Position numbers and translations under genes: made by a program. Shown here in pieces: positions 32,286 through 42,500 of a stretch of DNA of 64,000 nucleotides. This DNA is from Aphrocallistes beatrix (lineage: Eukaryota; Porifera; Hexactinellida; Sceptrulophora; Aphrocallistidae). How positions within the stretch are numbered: position 1 is the stretch's first letter; every line of letters begins with the position of its first letter. The notes beneath the pieces were generated by a model. The model did no database searches, was not told the DNA's origin, and worked only from the letters and a program-made list of their open reading frames with translations. The stretch is taken from contig OY725488.1 in assembly GCA_963281255.1 (NCBI GenBank), positions 6,855,524 to 6,919,523 on the forward strand, given 5' to 3'.

Positions 32286-32984
32286 GTCGAGAGAGCATGC
32301 TCGTTAAGTCCAGAGAGCATGCTCATTAGGTCGAGAGAGCATGCTCATTAGGTCGAGAGAGCATGCTCCTTACATTTATACCTTCTTTATGTTCAAAAAA
32401 GGTACAAGTATTTACTGATTTGAATCTACTACATGCGCCCTAGATACTGTACTTCCCGTACGGAGTATCACCGATAAAAATCCTGATGTAAAATTGGTTT
32501 AAATTAGTTCGAGAAGTTTCATATACTATGTAATAACTACCTACTATTATAAGTAGGTATGATCAGCGGTGTTTTGCCAAAAATAGAAGTGGGGGGGGGC
32601 GCTTCCTCGAGCACTGGTTGAAAACCCCCCAAGCGAAAAAAGTGGGGGGGGCACAGCCCCCCCCCTAAAAACACCACTGGGTATGATGCTGGTAACCAAT
32701 GGAGGAATGGAGGAATGGCGGAACTTTCGTCCCCTGAAATGCCCTTTTCGCACCTAATGATTTCTCAATCAAAATGCCTCATTTTCACCCTTTTTTTCAA
32801 ACATACTCCACTCCAAAAGCCTCAATTTCCGTTCCTTACATATTAGGGCCCGTATATTTTGGTCTCTAATGAGACAAAAATTCCAGGGACGAAAGTTCTG
32901 CTTACCCCAATGGAGTATATAACGAGCATGCTCTCTCGACCTAACGAGCATGCTCTCTCGACTTAACGAGCATGCTCTCTCGAC
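32286..32984. mobile_element. inverted-repeat element with terminal arrays of a 22-bp unit
   Basis: The left end has four contiguous 22-bp units (32286-32373, consensus GTCGAGAGAGCATGCTCATT + two bases). The right end has three units in reverse complement (32919-32984). Outside lie AAAA and TTTT. A second inner inverted pair, CGGAACTTTCGTCCC (32719) and its partner near 32888-32902, continues the symmetry. No coding region. Foldback-type architecture. A hAT MITE is inserted inside it. Confidence 0.75.
32564..32679. mobile_element. hAT-type MITE with 8-bp target duplication
   Basis: 116 bp, ends CAGCGGTGTTTT / AAAACACCACTG, flanked by GGTATGAT at 32556-32563 and 32680-32687. The interior has several runs of 6-9 G or C (GGGGGGGG CACAG CCCCCCCC), which can fold as a hairpin or G-quadruplex. 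Nested inside the 22-bp-unit element. Confidence 0.9.
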
Positions 32985-33166
32985 TTTTTATTATAAGAAA
33001 AATAAACACATGTTACATTCACTTTAAATATCAATCAAACACGCTCTAGTCTGAAGGTATTAGTCTATGATTGACAATCAATTAATTATCTCGTTACCTT
33101 TGACGTGGCAGACAAGTCTATACAGACAAATGAGACAAGACTTGGCTCTGCTCTGCAAACTGAAGT

Positions 33167-33847
33167 CTAAACGCTCCGTTTACAGCAGTTAGGCAGCTTG
33201 ATCTCTGTCTTGTCTAGTTTGTCTATCTCAATCGTCTTATCCCCCCCGTCTACTGGTGAGTCTGCGATCCGCTGCTCGTACACCAGCTGGTATATGTCCT
33301 GTACAATCGATTCAAATGCCTCCTCGACATTAGTGCTGTCAAGGGCAGATGTTTCTAAGAATGATAGGCGGTTCTTTTCGGCGAATTGTTTCGCCTCCTC
33401 AGTGGGCACAGCACGGAGGTGCCTAAGGTCACACTTGTTCCCCACCAGCATCACTACGATGTTCGCGTCCGCATGGTTCTTCAATTCCTTCAACCATCTC
33501 TCTACGTTCTCATAGGTCAGGTGTTTGGCGATGTCGTAGACGAGAAGCGCGCCTACAGCTCCTCTGTAGTAGGCGTTAGTAATCGCGCGGTACCTCTCCT
33601 GCCCAGCGGTATCCCAGATCTGGGCCTTTATGGTTTTAGACTCCACCTGAATGCTCCGCGTGGCAAATTCCACACCAATCGTAGTCTTCGATTCAAGATC
33701 AAACTCATTTCGAGTAAACCGTGAGAGGATATTCGACTTACCTACTCCACTGTCTCCAATCAGAACGATCTTGAATAGGAAATCGTACTCGTCTTCTTTT
33801 CCCAGATTAGAAATTCCCGTAGTCATTGTTAGTGCAATAGTATTCAA
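33167..33847 (-). CDS. RAB11: Rab11-like GTPase, paralogue C
   Basis: 226 residues with [69 protein letters not shown] and C-terminal LPNCCKRSV. The annotated start may be M1 or M8 ([10 protein letters not shown]), the latter giving the usual length. 33389-33625 is 98% identical (5 differences in 237 nt) to 29890-30126 of paralogue A, while flanking coding sequence differs at many synonymous sites, indicating gene conversion. Confidence 0.94.
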   Translation of the reverse strand: MNTIALTMTTGISNLGKEDEYDFLFKIVLIGDSGVGKSNILSRFTRNEFDLESKTTIGVEFATRSIQVESKTIKAQIWDTAGQERYRAITNAYYRGAVGALLVYDIAKHLTYENVERWLKELKNHADANIVVMLVGNKCDLRHLRAVPTEEAKQFAEKNRLSFLETSALDSTNVEEAFESIVQDIYQLVYEQRIADSPVDGGDKTIEIDKLDKTEIKLPNCCKRSV

Positions 33848-35477
33848 GCTGGATATTATTCAAATGATAAATATGGAGCTTATTATTCGTTTGACAGAAG
33901 GTATTAATGCACAACTAAATATAATATTATATTAGAGGAAAATTAACAGTGAACTAGAGTGTGATGTATGCTATACTAATACTACATATTACTCTAGTCA
34001 TAATTATATAATTGGTTCATATTATAGCATCACAGCAACGTATTGCCACATGCTTCCTCATACAACATTCCACCACAATGTAATAGAGGCAGTCTCTGAA
34101 ATGTTTTGAGATTTCCTACTCGCAACTCTAGATTCCAAGTAATTACTAGTACGTATATTCTACGTACATTATAGTAGTCATTTAAACTAGTACTATGGCA
34201 AAACTAAGCATTCAATTTTAAATTTACATGACTATAACATCTTGTCTATCCAGCAAGAATCATTGGTGCAAATATTTTAAAGCGCAACTCGCCTAGCAAC
34301 CAAAGATGCCAGTTAGGTCTTGGTCCTACCGCACCGCACCGCACAGCTCCTAAGCCCATGAAATGTAAACAAAAGTATTCGTATATTTCAAATACTACAG
34401 TGAATTCGTAGTAATACAAAATTTAAGAGATGCCTTGTAGAAGTGTACTAGAACCGTCTATCTTCACCACGCAATATCCTGCGAAATCTAACAGTTATAC
34501 TGATTTATCATCTACTATTTCTATACATGTATGGTATAGATTAGGGCCGGAAGCTCATGAAAAGTGCGGACACAGAACTTCATGTTCTAGTGATCATATA
34601 ATGTACTAGGTAGACAGTTTATTCGACTCCCGACGATGCATCAATAACATACATCCACCATGCGATGGTTATTACCAGGCGAATTATATTTAGAGTATTA
34701 AAAAATGGTTTCAAATGGCTCCGAATATAGTAATTACAGATATAATTGCATTATTTATACCACATTATTGTCCAAATTAGGCAAATTGGGTTTGCATAAC
34801 AAGCTTGGGAGATCCACACATCAGAAAATATACGTGCATACAAGAGGTAACTTAGTTGATTCTAGCGTATCAAGCTACCGTATATCAAAATACTGCTATT
34901 TCAGCATAATCTATAATTATTATATCTAATTCTGCTCATTAATTAATTAATAACCCCTAATTTGACGTGGGGTCAAAGGTATAAATAGGAATGACCCCAC
35001 TTTCATTTTCAATTTCAATTGAAAATGAATTAACTTTCAATTTCAATTCAACATTCCTCGGCAAAGTAGGGTTAAGAAAAGGACAAATGTAAAACTTTAT
35101 GGCCCCTTAAAATTGGACGTGATAAACGCAGCACTGAACTCCGAAAGTTTCCGCTCCCTGTTCTAAATAGTATACCATGTTCTCTCTATTGTTGAACAAG
35201 TTACAATACTGCTGGTATAAGTCAAAATACTATTATTTACTATGCCATCGAGTATTTTTTGGGACCAGTGATCAAATCGAATGTTTTTCCATTCCCGTTA
35301 GCTCCAATTCCAAATGGTCTAGTTAATCAAGAACAGTTGACTATCTAATAATTATCACACATTACAAACTAACACCTAATATTAGGTAATGTTATCTAAT
35401 TCCATAATGAAATACTACTAAAGCACTATATTAGTCTAACTCTGAAGGAATAAATAAACAGAGGGAAAGGAGAACAT
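33848..35477. other. long intergenic stretch, partly repeat-like
   Basis: No gene seen. About 34965-35015 has GACGTGGGGTCAAAGGTATAAATAGG...GACCCCAC, similar in style to the dispersed repeat with the TATAAATAG core. About 35005-35055 is a run of inverted TTTCAATTTCAATT/AATTGAAAATG blocks. Confidence 0.4.
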
Positions 35478-35768
35478 TCATTTGAGCTTTAGAAATTTTT
35501 CAAGTTCTTCGCATTCAATGGCTTCTTCAAATTGGTCAAAGTTTCCGCAATATTGGTCGCCATTCGCCAGCTGAGGAGGTAGAGCTTTCTCATCACCCAC
35601 GATTTTCCTCATTTTAGCTTTGTCTTCCTCACTTGCGGCGACGTCAATCTTAGTGTAGGCGATCTTTTTGCTGTCGAGCACGTTCCGGATTCGATCTTGA
35701 TTCTTCTTGATTTCAAGATCACCTGAAACACTCGAGTAGTAGTAATCAATCTTCGCTGCTTCTGCCAT
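35478..35768 (-). CDS. SH3BGRL: SH3BGRL-family thioredoxin-fold protein
   Basis: 96 residues, close to human SH3BGRL/SH3BGRL3 (114/93). It has the family opening of a beta strand with YYYSSVSGDLEIKKNQDRIRNVLDSKKI, then the conserved ID-AASEEDKAKMR, ALPPQLANGDQYCGNFDQFEEAIE and a Leu-rich final helix. Like SH3BGRL it has a glutaredoxin fold but no CxxC active site. ALPPQ corresponds to the family's PLPPQIF SH3/EVH1-binding segment. Cytosolic; precise role unknown. Single exon. Confidence 0.92.
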   Translation of the reverse strand: MAEAAKIDYYYSSVSGDLEIKKNQDRIRNVLDSKKIAYTKIDVAASEEDKAKMRKIVGDEKALPPQLANGDQYCGNFDQFEEAIECEELEKFLKLK

Positions 35769-37030
35769 GATATAATGAATTATCGAATCTATGAAATATT
35801 ACCTGCAACTACAAGTCGGAATTTATAGTAATCGCTAATGCCTATAATGGATGGTAACTTTTATGGTTCTCATCAGTCGTCGATTCGAATATTCAACATA
35901 TCTTGAATACTTAGAAGAAAAGTCATCGCGGAATTTATCTGCTTGCTATCGTGATCAGTCCAATTCATCATGTATGTAACGTCATAGAGGCGCCAACTAA
36001 CTAGCTAATCGTTGGTGGGCATATAATATTATAATTATAAATGCTTAAGTTAGTTAGCAGAGTGGGAGCACCCTATACTTATGTATCAAGCTGAACAATT
36101 CTGGCTGTGTACGTGCCCCTAGTTGCGTGCAACGCCATTAGGTCATGCATAAATATTATTATGCAAAATATTTATTCAATATTAATAAGAAATTCTAAAA
36201 TCTTAGTCAACATATTGAACATTCACCCACGCGTATGCTTAGTATTAGAGGTCAGCTAGAATGAGAAAAGCCATCTATTAGCATTGAAATGAACTTTAGT
36301 AAACTGAAGAAACGTTAGAACTTAGTAGTAACTAGTAAGTATAATTAATTAAGTTAGATTACCTGGGGTCATTTCTATTTATAGCAAAGACCCCACACTT
36401 CTAAGGCTTCCCACCCAAAATGACTTAACCGGAAATGAGTTAGCAAAAATCTAGGTCCATTTAAATTAATAAACAAAAATATGCAATTGCACAATATGGA
36501 CCACGCAATACCCAAGTGACTAGGTGATTGTTTCATGTAAAATTATGTTCTCCAAATGCGCAAGACATTACTTGGATAAATCTAAAAATGAAATAGGGTA
36601 AACCAAGCACTGTAATTGGAAAAATATCAAACTCGATAACATGGTGTACCGCATATCCATACTCATCAGGTCGCTACCGAAATGTACCACAGTGGTACAA
36701 CTTTATGACTTCTTCCCCATTGAAAATGGCTGGAGACATCCGCGATATCGCGACTTTTCGGTAATCTAGGGTGAAAAGAAGTATTTTCTACTATAGAAGT
36801 ATTTTCTACTATTCAACATTGAAAAGTCGGTTATTATACGCTGACGAGCATCAAAATAAGGACTTTCCTCTACAAAGATCATTCAAACAGGATAAATCAA
36901 ATAAAACTTTTACTCTCTAAGCAATATCAAAGGTTCAAACCTACTCATATGACATTTAAAGTAAAATTCTACAAATCCTAGGTATCGGGGAGTACATATA
37001 CACACGCACTAAAATAGAATCTGGTCGTAT
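35769..37030. other. intergenic with reverse copy of the dispersed TATAAATAG repeat
   Basis: About 36358-36452 is a reverse-oriented copy of the repeat at 21241-21375 (CTATTTATAGC... and TTAACCGGAAATGA). The remainder is AT-rich without gene or RNA features. Confidence 0.5.
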
Positions 37031-38062
37031 TCAGTCAAAGGTCTTGTTACAGAACTCCTTCACAAGTCCATTGACCTCTTCAGCACAATCCTGTTGCAAC
37101 CAGTGACCACCATTCAAAATCTTTGCCTCCCAATATTGAACATACTTATCATGTCCCTGAGCAAGTCGTGGGGAGAGAAATGGATCATTCTGCCCGAACA
37201 AAATCAGTGTTGGCACTTGTATGATGTCATACTTGGTCTCGTCTTTTAGCATAGGATCTCGAGCTACATTACGGTAGATGTTTAAAGCTGGGGTTAATGC
37301 ACCGGGTTGTGAGAAGGTATAAAGAAACGCCTGCATATCTTCTTGACTAAGTTGATTGCGATTTGTAAAACCTGTTCGACGACTTTTAAAAACCTTTTGA
37401 AAGAAAGCGAAGTTATCCATGCTCATCAATTTTTCAGGAATCCATGGTATACAGTGAAGAAATATGTACCACTGGCGAAGCAATGTATCGTTTTCAGCAT
37501 TGGCCAATTCATTATAGCGTCCAGGGTGTGGGGAACACATGACGATAAGCTTATCGACTAAATCCGGGCGTCGTAGAACAACTCCCCACGCGAAAATGCC
37601 GCCCCAATCATGTGCTAGCATTGTACATTTTCCACAATCTAATAACTCGATTAGACCGATGATGTCATCCACGAATTTATAAATAGCATACTCAGCTGTC
37701 TTGGCGGGTTTATCACTTTCACCATAGCCACGCAAATCTACAGCAATCACACGATAATCTTTGTTGAACTCACGGATCTGATATCGCCACGAGTACCAGA
37801 ACTCAGGATAACCGTGCAGCATTAGCATTGGTGGTGCATTTTCAGGTCCGCTAATGACACAATGCAGCTTGATGCCATTCACGGTAACTGACTGGTGAAG
37901 ACCTAAAGAGTCATCTTGTAAGATAGGAGGACGTGTAAAAGTTTTGCGCTTTTGGAAAAGTTTAGAAGGGTGAAAAATGTAGTTGAGAAAAACTGCAATA
38001 GAAAGTTGAATAATCTTCCAACAAGCGTAGGCGAATAGGAGAATAAATCGACTTGTCCTCAT
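37031..38062 (-). CDS. epoxide hydrolase (EPHX4-like alpha/beta hydrolase)
   Basis: Single-exon 343-residue protein with an N-terminal membrane anchor (about residues 6-30). The alpha/beta-hydrolase fold has the oxyanion motif HGYPEFWYSW (83-92), nucleophile D152 in LAHDWGG, acid D293 in FGQNDPFLS and base H320 in NGGHWLQQD, a complete catalytic triad. Lid tyrosines are available (for example Y248 region, FLYTFSQPGALTPALNIYR). Anchor, length and sequence style match animal EPHX3/EPHX4 and C. elegans CEEH-type enzymes, which hydrolyse lipid epoxides. The native substrate cannot be read from sequence. Confidence 0.92.
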   Translation of the reverse strand: MRTSRFILLFAYACWKIIQLSIAVFLNYIFHPSKLFQKRKTFTRPPILQDDSLGLHQSVTVNGIKLHCVISGPENAPPMLMLHGYPEFWYSWRYQIREFNKDYRVIAVDLRGYGESDKPAKTAEYAIYKFVDDIIGLIELLDCGKCTMLAHDWGGIFAWGVVLRRPDLVDKLIVMCSPHPGRYNELANAENDTLLRQWYIFLHCIPWIPEKLMSMDNFAFFQKVFKSRRTGFTNRNQLSQEDMQAFLYTFSQPGALTPALNIYRNVARDPMLKDETKYDIIQVPTLILFGQNDPFLSPRLAQGHDKYVQYWEAKILNGGHWLQQDCAEEVNGLVKEFCNKTFD

Positions 38063-38236
38063 GCTGCGATAATTAAGGAGGGTTATACAAAAAGTTCATT
38101 GTAAATAGTTGATTTTAGTAAATAAATTAAATTACAGGACGGATATTATATAAGGTTATAAATAATCGGAATTGGAAAAAAAGTGATCAGGCCATGGCCT
38201 TAACAGCCGCACCGCCTCCTACGGCCATGTAAAGAC

Positions 38237-39157
38237 CAGGAGCCTTATTCTCAGATCGACTTAAACTTAAACTTAACTTAAACTAAGTAAAAACTAAGTA
38301 TTTACTTAGTTTTATTTGGTATACTTAGTATTTACTTAGTTTTTTGTTAAAAACTAAGTAAAAACTAAGTAAAACTAAGTTGGTATTCACAGAACAAAAC
38401 TAAGTAAAAACTTAGTTTTGATGAATACTTAGTATTTACTTAGTTTATTACTTAGTTTTTAACTTAAATTAATATATTTTTAAGTCGACTTCGAAGGTGA
38501 CTTAACTCCCAATTTTATTAAGAAAATATTATTTTACATCTTTGCAAAGGGAAAGATGTGAAAATAAATGTAATATTATTATTGGGAACAACAATACGAT
38601 CCAATTTTATCGCAATTAGAACTCTATTTATTTGTTGTAGTCACCATTAGCTGTAGTATGGTTTTACGTCATTGATTTGATTTACAGTAATTACCACAAA
38701 AATGTCTTCATCACTCAATATCTTACGTAAACGTGAAGCTGCTGAAAATCATTGCATGGTACGAGTAAGATTATAATTATTATGAATTCAATATCGTTGA
38801 ATGAGTCCATGGGATTTGAATCATTTGACTTATCTCTAAATACCCTTTGATTGGCAAAACTATTAAATACAGTGTACTTAGTTTCTATGTCAAAATGAAA
38901 CAAAAACTTAGTATGTGATTATTAAACTAAGTAAAGGAATAAGTAATAAATTAAGTTAAAATTAAATACTTATCCAAACTAAGTAAAAACTAAGTAGTTC
39001 TTAAGTTCGACGCATAAACTAAGTATTTACTTAGTTTCAAGCAAAAAACTAAGTATGGATTTAAGTATAAGTATAGCTAAGAAAACTTAATCAAAACTAA
39101 CTATTTACTTAGTTTAAGTTAAGTTTAAGTTAAGTCAATCTGAGAATAGGGCTCCTG
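38237..39157. mobile_element. large inverted-repeat element built on ACTAAGTA subterminal repeats
   Basis: Ends are CAGGAGCCTTATTCTCAGAT and, inverted, ATCTGAGAATAGGGCTCCTG (two differences over about 22 bp), continuing as GACTTAA blocks. Both subterminal zones (about 38260-38475 and 38930-39130) are dense in ACTAAGTA/TACTTAGT in both orientations. The ~450-bp centre is unique AT-rich DNA with no transposase. Target duplication not identified. Superfamily unknown. Confidence 0.75.
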
Positions 39158-39512
39158 ATTAGCAAAACGAAACAACATTATTTAAAGGTATGACTAAACA
39201 CTACAAAATAGACAAAGGAAAGAGAGAACGGGTATATGTAGTCAACTTCATGTGATTACTAGACCACTTATATGCTGGATTGTTTGAAAGGTGCGAAAAC
39301 AGAGTATTACATACATATTAAATAAATAATTCTCAACATAAGCATGCTTGTATAGAGCAAGTAGATTATACAAAATAAGCACTGGTAGGGAACATCTAGT
39401 TTGGAATTCTAAAGTAAAAATTATAAGTATGAAATAAAAACTAAGTTTGAAATATTATCTTGAAATATCTCACAGAGTTTCTGAAACTATTTCCAAGTTC
39501 GTTTGAATTTGT

Positions 39513-42500
39513 TCAAACAAACTTAGAAATGGCTTCAGAGACTCTGTAAGATATTTCAAAGGCATCTTTAGCGATACGCCGGATCTCTCCGCCTCCGTAG
39601 ACGAGCTCCAGAGCTTCTCTTAACTCCTCCTGGCTGTGACAGAGAGTCAACTCGCAGTATCTCCGAGATATCGCTACATTCTCCCCGCTGTACTCTGTAC
39701 CTGAGCTAACCTTAGCGACGACATTGTTACACTGATAGAATTGCAAATCTGTATTGTGTTTTATAATCTTAAGACCTCTATTAAGGTACTCGCAAGGTAC
39801 AGGCAGTCCGTCTGCTCCTAGCGTCAGCAAGTCAGGATTCCTTAGATTGGGCGCTATTCGCTGAAAGAATGGAGTTGTCCTGTCGATGGGTTTCCAACTC
39901 TCAACTCGAAGTCTTATATCATGCGTCTTTTTTAGGAGTTGTCGATCTCCTACGATAGTAGCTAAAACCCAGATATAAGGACTTTCACTAAAACTTATAA
40001 GTTTAAACTCATCGTTGAAATCCAATCTGATATCACGTGTGACTGTAACTCTCGAGTCTATCCTCCACGTGTACTGAGGCAGATTGTCTATGGTTTTGAA
40101 ACCACAGCTTTCAAGTGCGCGTTTGTAGACTAACTGTGCCTTACTGAGCTGACTGGGGTCATCAATCAGCTGGATGCCAGGGCAGAACGCACTACTGATA
40201 GACTTGATGACTTCCTTCTTTGGCTTTTCTTTCTTTGCAATGAATTTCTTTCCCGATGAAGAACCAGATAAATGCAAGCGCTCCATTTCACCTGTAAAGA
40301 ATGGGTTAGTTTCTTTTGAAGGAGAGGTTCTACTCTCTGTGAATTTATCAATAAAATCTTTACCAAACCTTTTAGATTTGACCAAACACTGCTCGAATTC
40401 TTCAAGAGAAAGGGAATCTCCAATACTCTGAAAAGTATCGACCCCATCGAGAATATAGTAAAATCCGTACCTTGTCTTAAACTCGAGGTTGTTCAAGAGT
40501 CGCGAGGTATTCACTGGGAAGCGAGACAATTGCTGCCACATTAGAGTTTGTATTCGAGCAATGGCATGTGTCTTCCAGTCGACACCTGACTCTTCATCCG
40601 ATTCAGAATCATCATTCGCACCAGAGACATCACTCGCTAGGAGAATGTCACTCTTTATATTATGGTAGTGATGCAATTTGAAACAGTTGTGCTGACAATT
40701 GCGGATTTTAACTCGCGGCGAACAAGATTGGTTCGTTATGATGAGTGCAAAGCTCCCCTCCAGCATGTAGGGATTAGACACTGATTTGTATTTATATGTG
40801 AGAGCAGTGCTGTTCTCAAGCGAAGATATTTCTGAGGAAAGTTTATGAATCGCACTCGCGGAACCTCTCCCCGATATCAATACATGGCGCCCAATTTGAT
40901 CGAATGCAATGAGAGCGCCGGTCTTATTCGCGAGTTGTGTCTTGTAGAAGTTGGTTGATTGGCGCAGTTTATCGCTCATACTAAGTGAAAATCTCTTCCT
41001 TAGCGATACTTGCGAAATTTGACTCTCAAATAACTTGGATATATCACGAGAAAAGACTAAACAATGCCAACCTTGGAATAATAACGGAGAAATCTCATTC
41101 AAAGCTCTCTTTGGGATTGTATGGGTTGGCCTATTAAGTATTGGCCATTCATAAACAATCTCCGTGGGCTCTTGCGAGGTAATTTTTGCACCGAGCCAGA
41201 AGAACTCTTCTAACATGAGACCTAAATCTTGGTCAAAATAACTGTCCATCAAATTGTTGAGAATCGTTTTGAGGTCTTCATAGCCTTCATAATATTTAGG
41301 CTTAGATTTCATTCTATCATATATGTACAGCACCAACGCCTCAAACTCTGCCGTTAAGATTATGCCCATGTTGCCTGGGGCGTTGTGTGACTTCAAGATG
41401 CCAACATGCCTCGCCCAGTGAACTAGTAGCCATAGCCAACCGAAGAAGAGGCCTCCAGTTACTCTGTAGAGATCCGTGATGTACTCAGATTTCGCTACGC
41501 CGTCGCTAGAAGCAGCAATATCAATGTTGATTTCTTCTGTGCTTCTCTTTTGAGGGGAATCGATGGAAATGGAAATAATTGGTACTTCTGAACCGGTTTT
41601 ATCCTCAATAGTATTCTGGATGCTCTGGACTGCTGGTATCGCACAAACTTTAAGGATATGTTTCTGCTTTTCCTTAGGTGTGCATCTTTCTAATTCTTTC
41701 GAATTGAAAATACATTTCTCCCCGTATGGCGTTAGCGCAATGGATATATCCAAATCTGACAAGGGTTCACACAGATACATGGACACAGATCCAAATATAG
41801 ACACGTGCAAAATTGGCGAAGGAGTTGGATAGCGCTGAGACATGAATTTCAGAATAGAATTTTTCACTTTAGGAAATGCGCTCCTCTTACTCTCAACTAC
41901 TGTGTCAATGTATTCCTTGCTTTGCCATATGTACTCTCTAGCGGTTTGACCTAATGACTTGTGCAGGTTTATACTATACCTTAGTTCAGGGAACCGCGAG
42001 GCTATTTGACAGAGATACTTTCCAACAATCCAGGAGAATGAGTAAAATATTCTTTGATTATTTTCTTGACGGTTATATACGGCCAAGTACCATGCAGAGG
42101 CCTTCGAAATGGATTCGTTCGGTGAAATATCTTGATGGAATTTTTCCCAGAATTCTTGAATAAGATATCCGATTCCTGCTCTAAGCGATTTGGTGACATT
42201 GGCCTTATCCGCTAATAAAAGTGGATGGCAGTCAATGACCAGAGCCAACATAGCTTCAGCCTCCGTTTCAATCCCAAACGAGAGCAAAATTCTCTCAAAA
42301 GCATTGGAGTAATCATGGTATTTCATTCTGGCGTCCTCCATAAATTTTGTATATCCTTTAACTTTAAAAAAATTTTTTATTGGAAAGTTGCCTGGCAATT
42401 TTTGAGTGAAATTATGCTCACCAAAATAGTTTATTAAAGTTTTCCATTCAGAGGTGTTGTAGCAGGCAGATTTGGCCAAGTGATAGAACTCTCCCAGCAG

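Noticed and set aside
38715-38903. Reading frame inside the ACTAAGTA element as a transposase remnant
   Set aside because: 62 AT-rich codons with no transposase motif.
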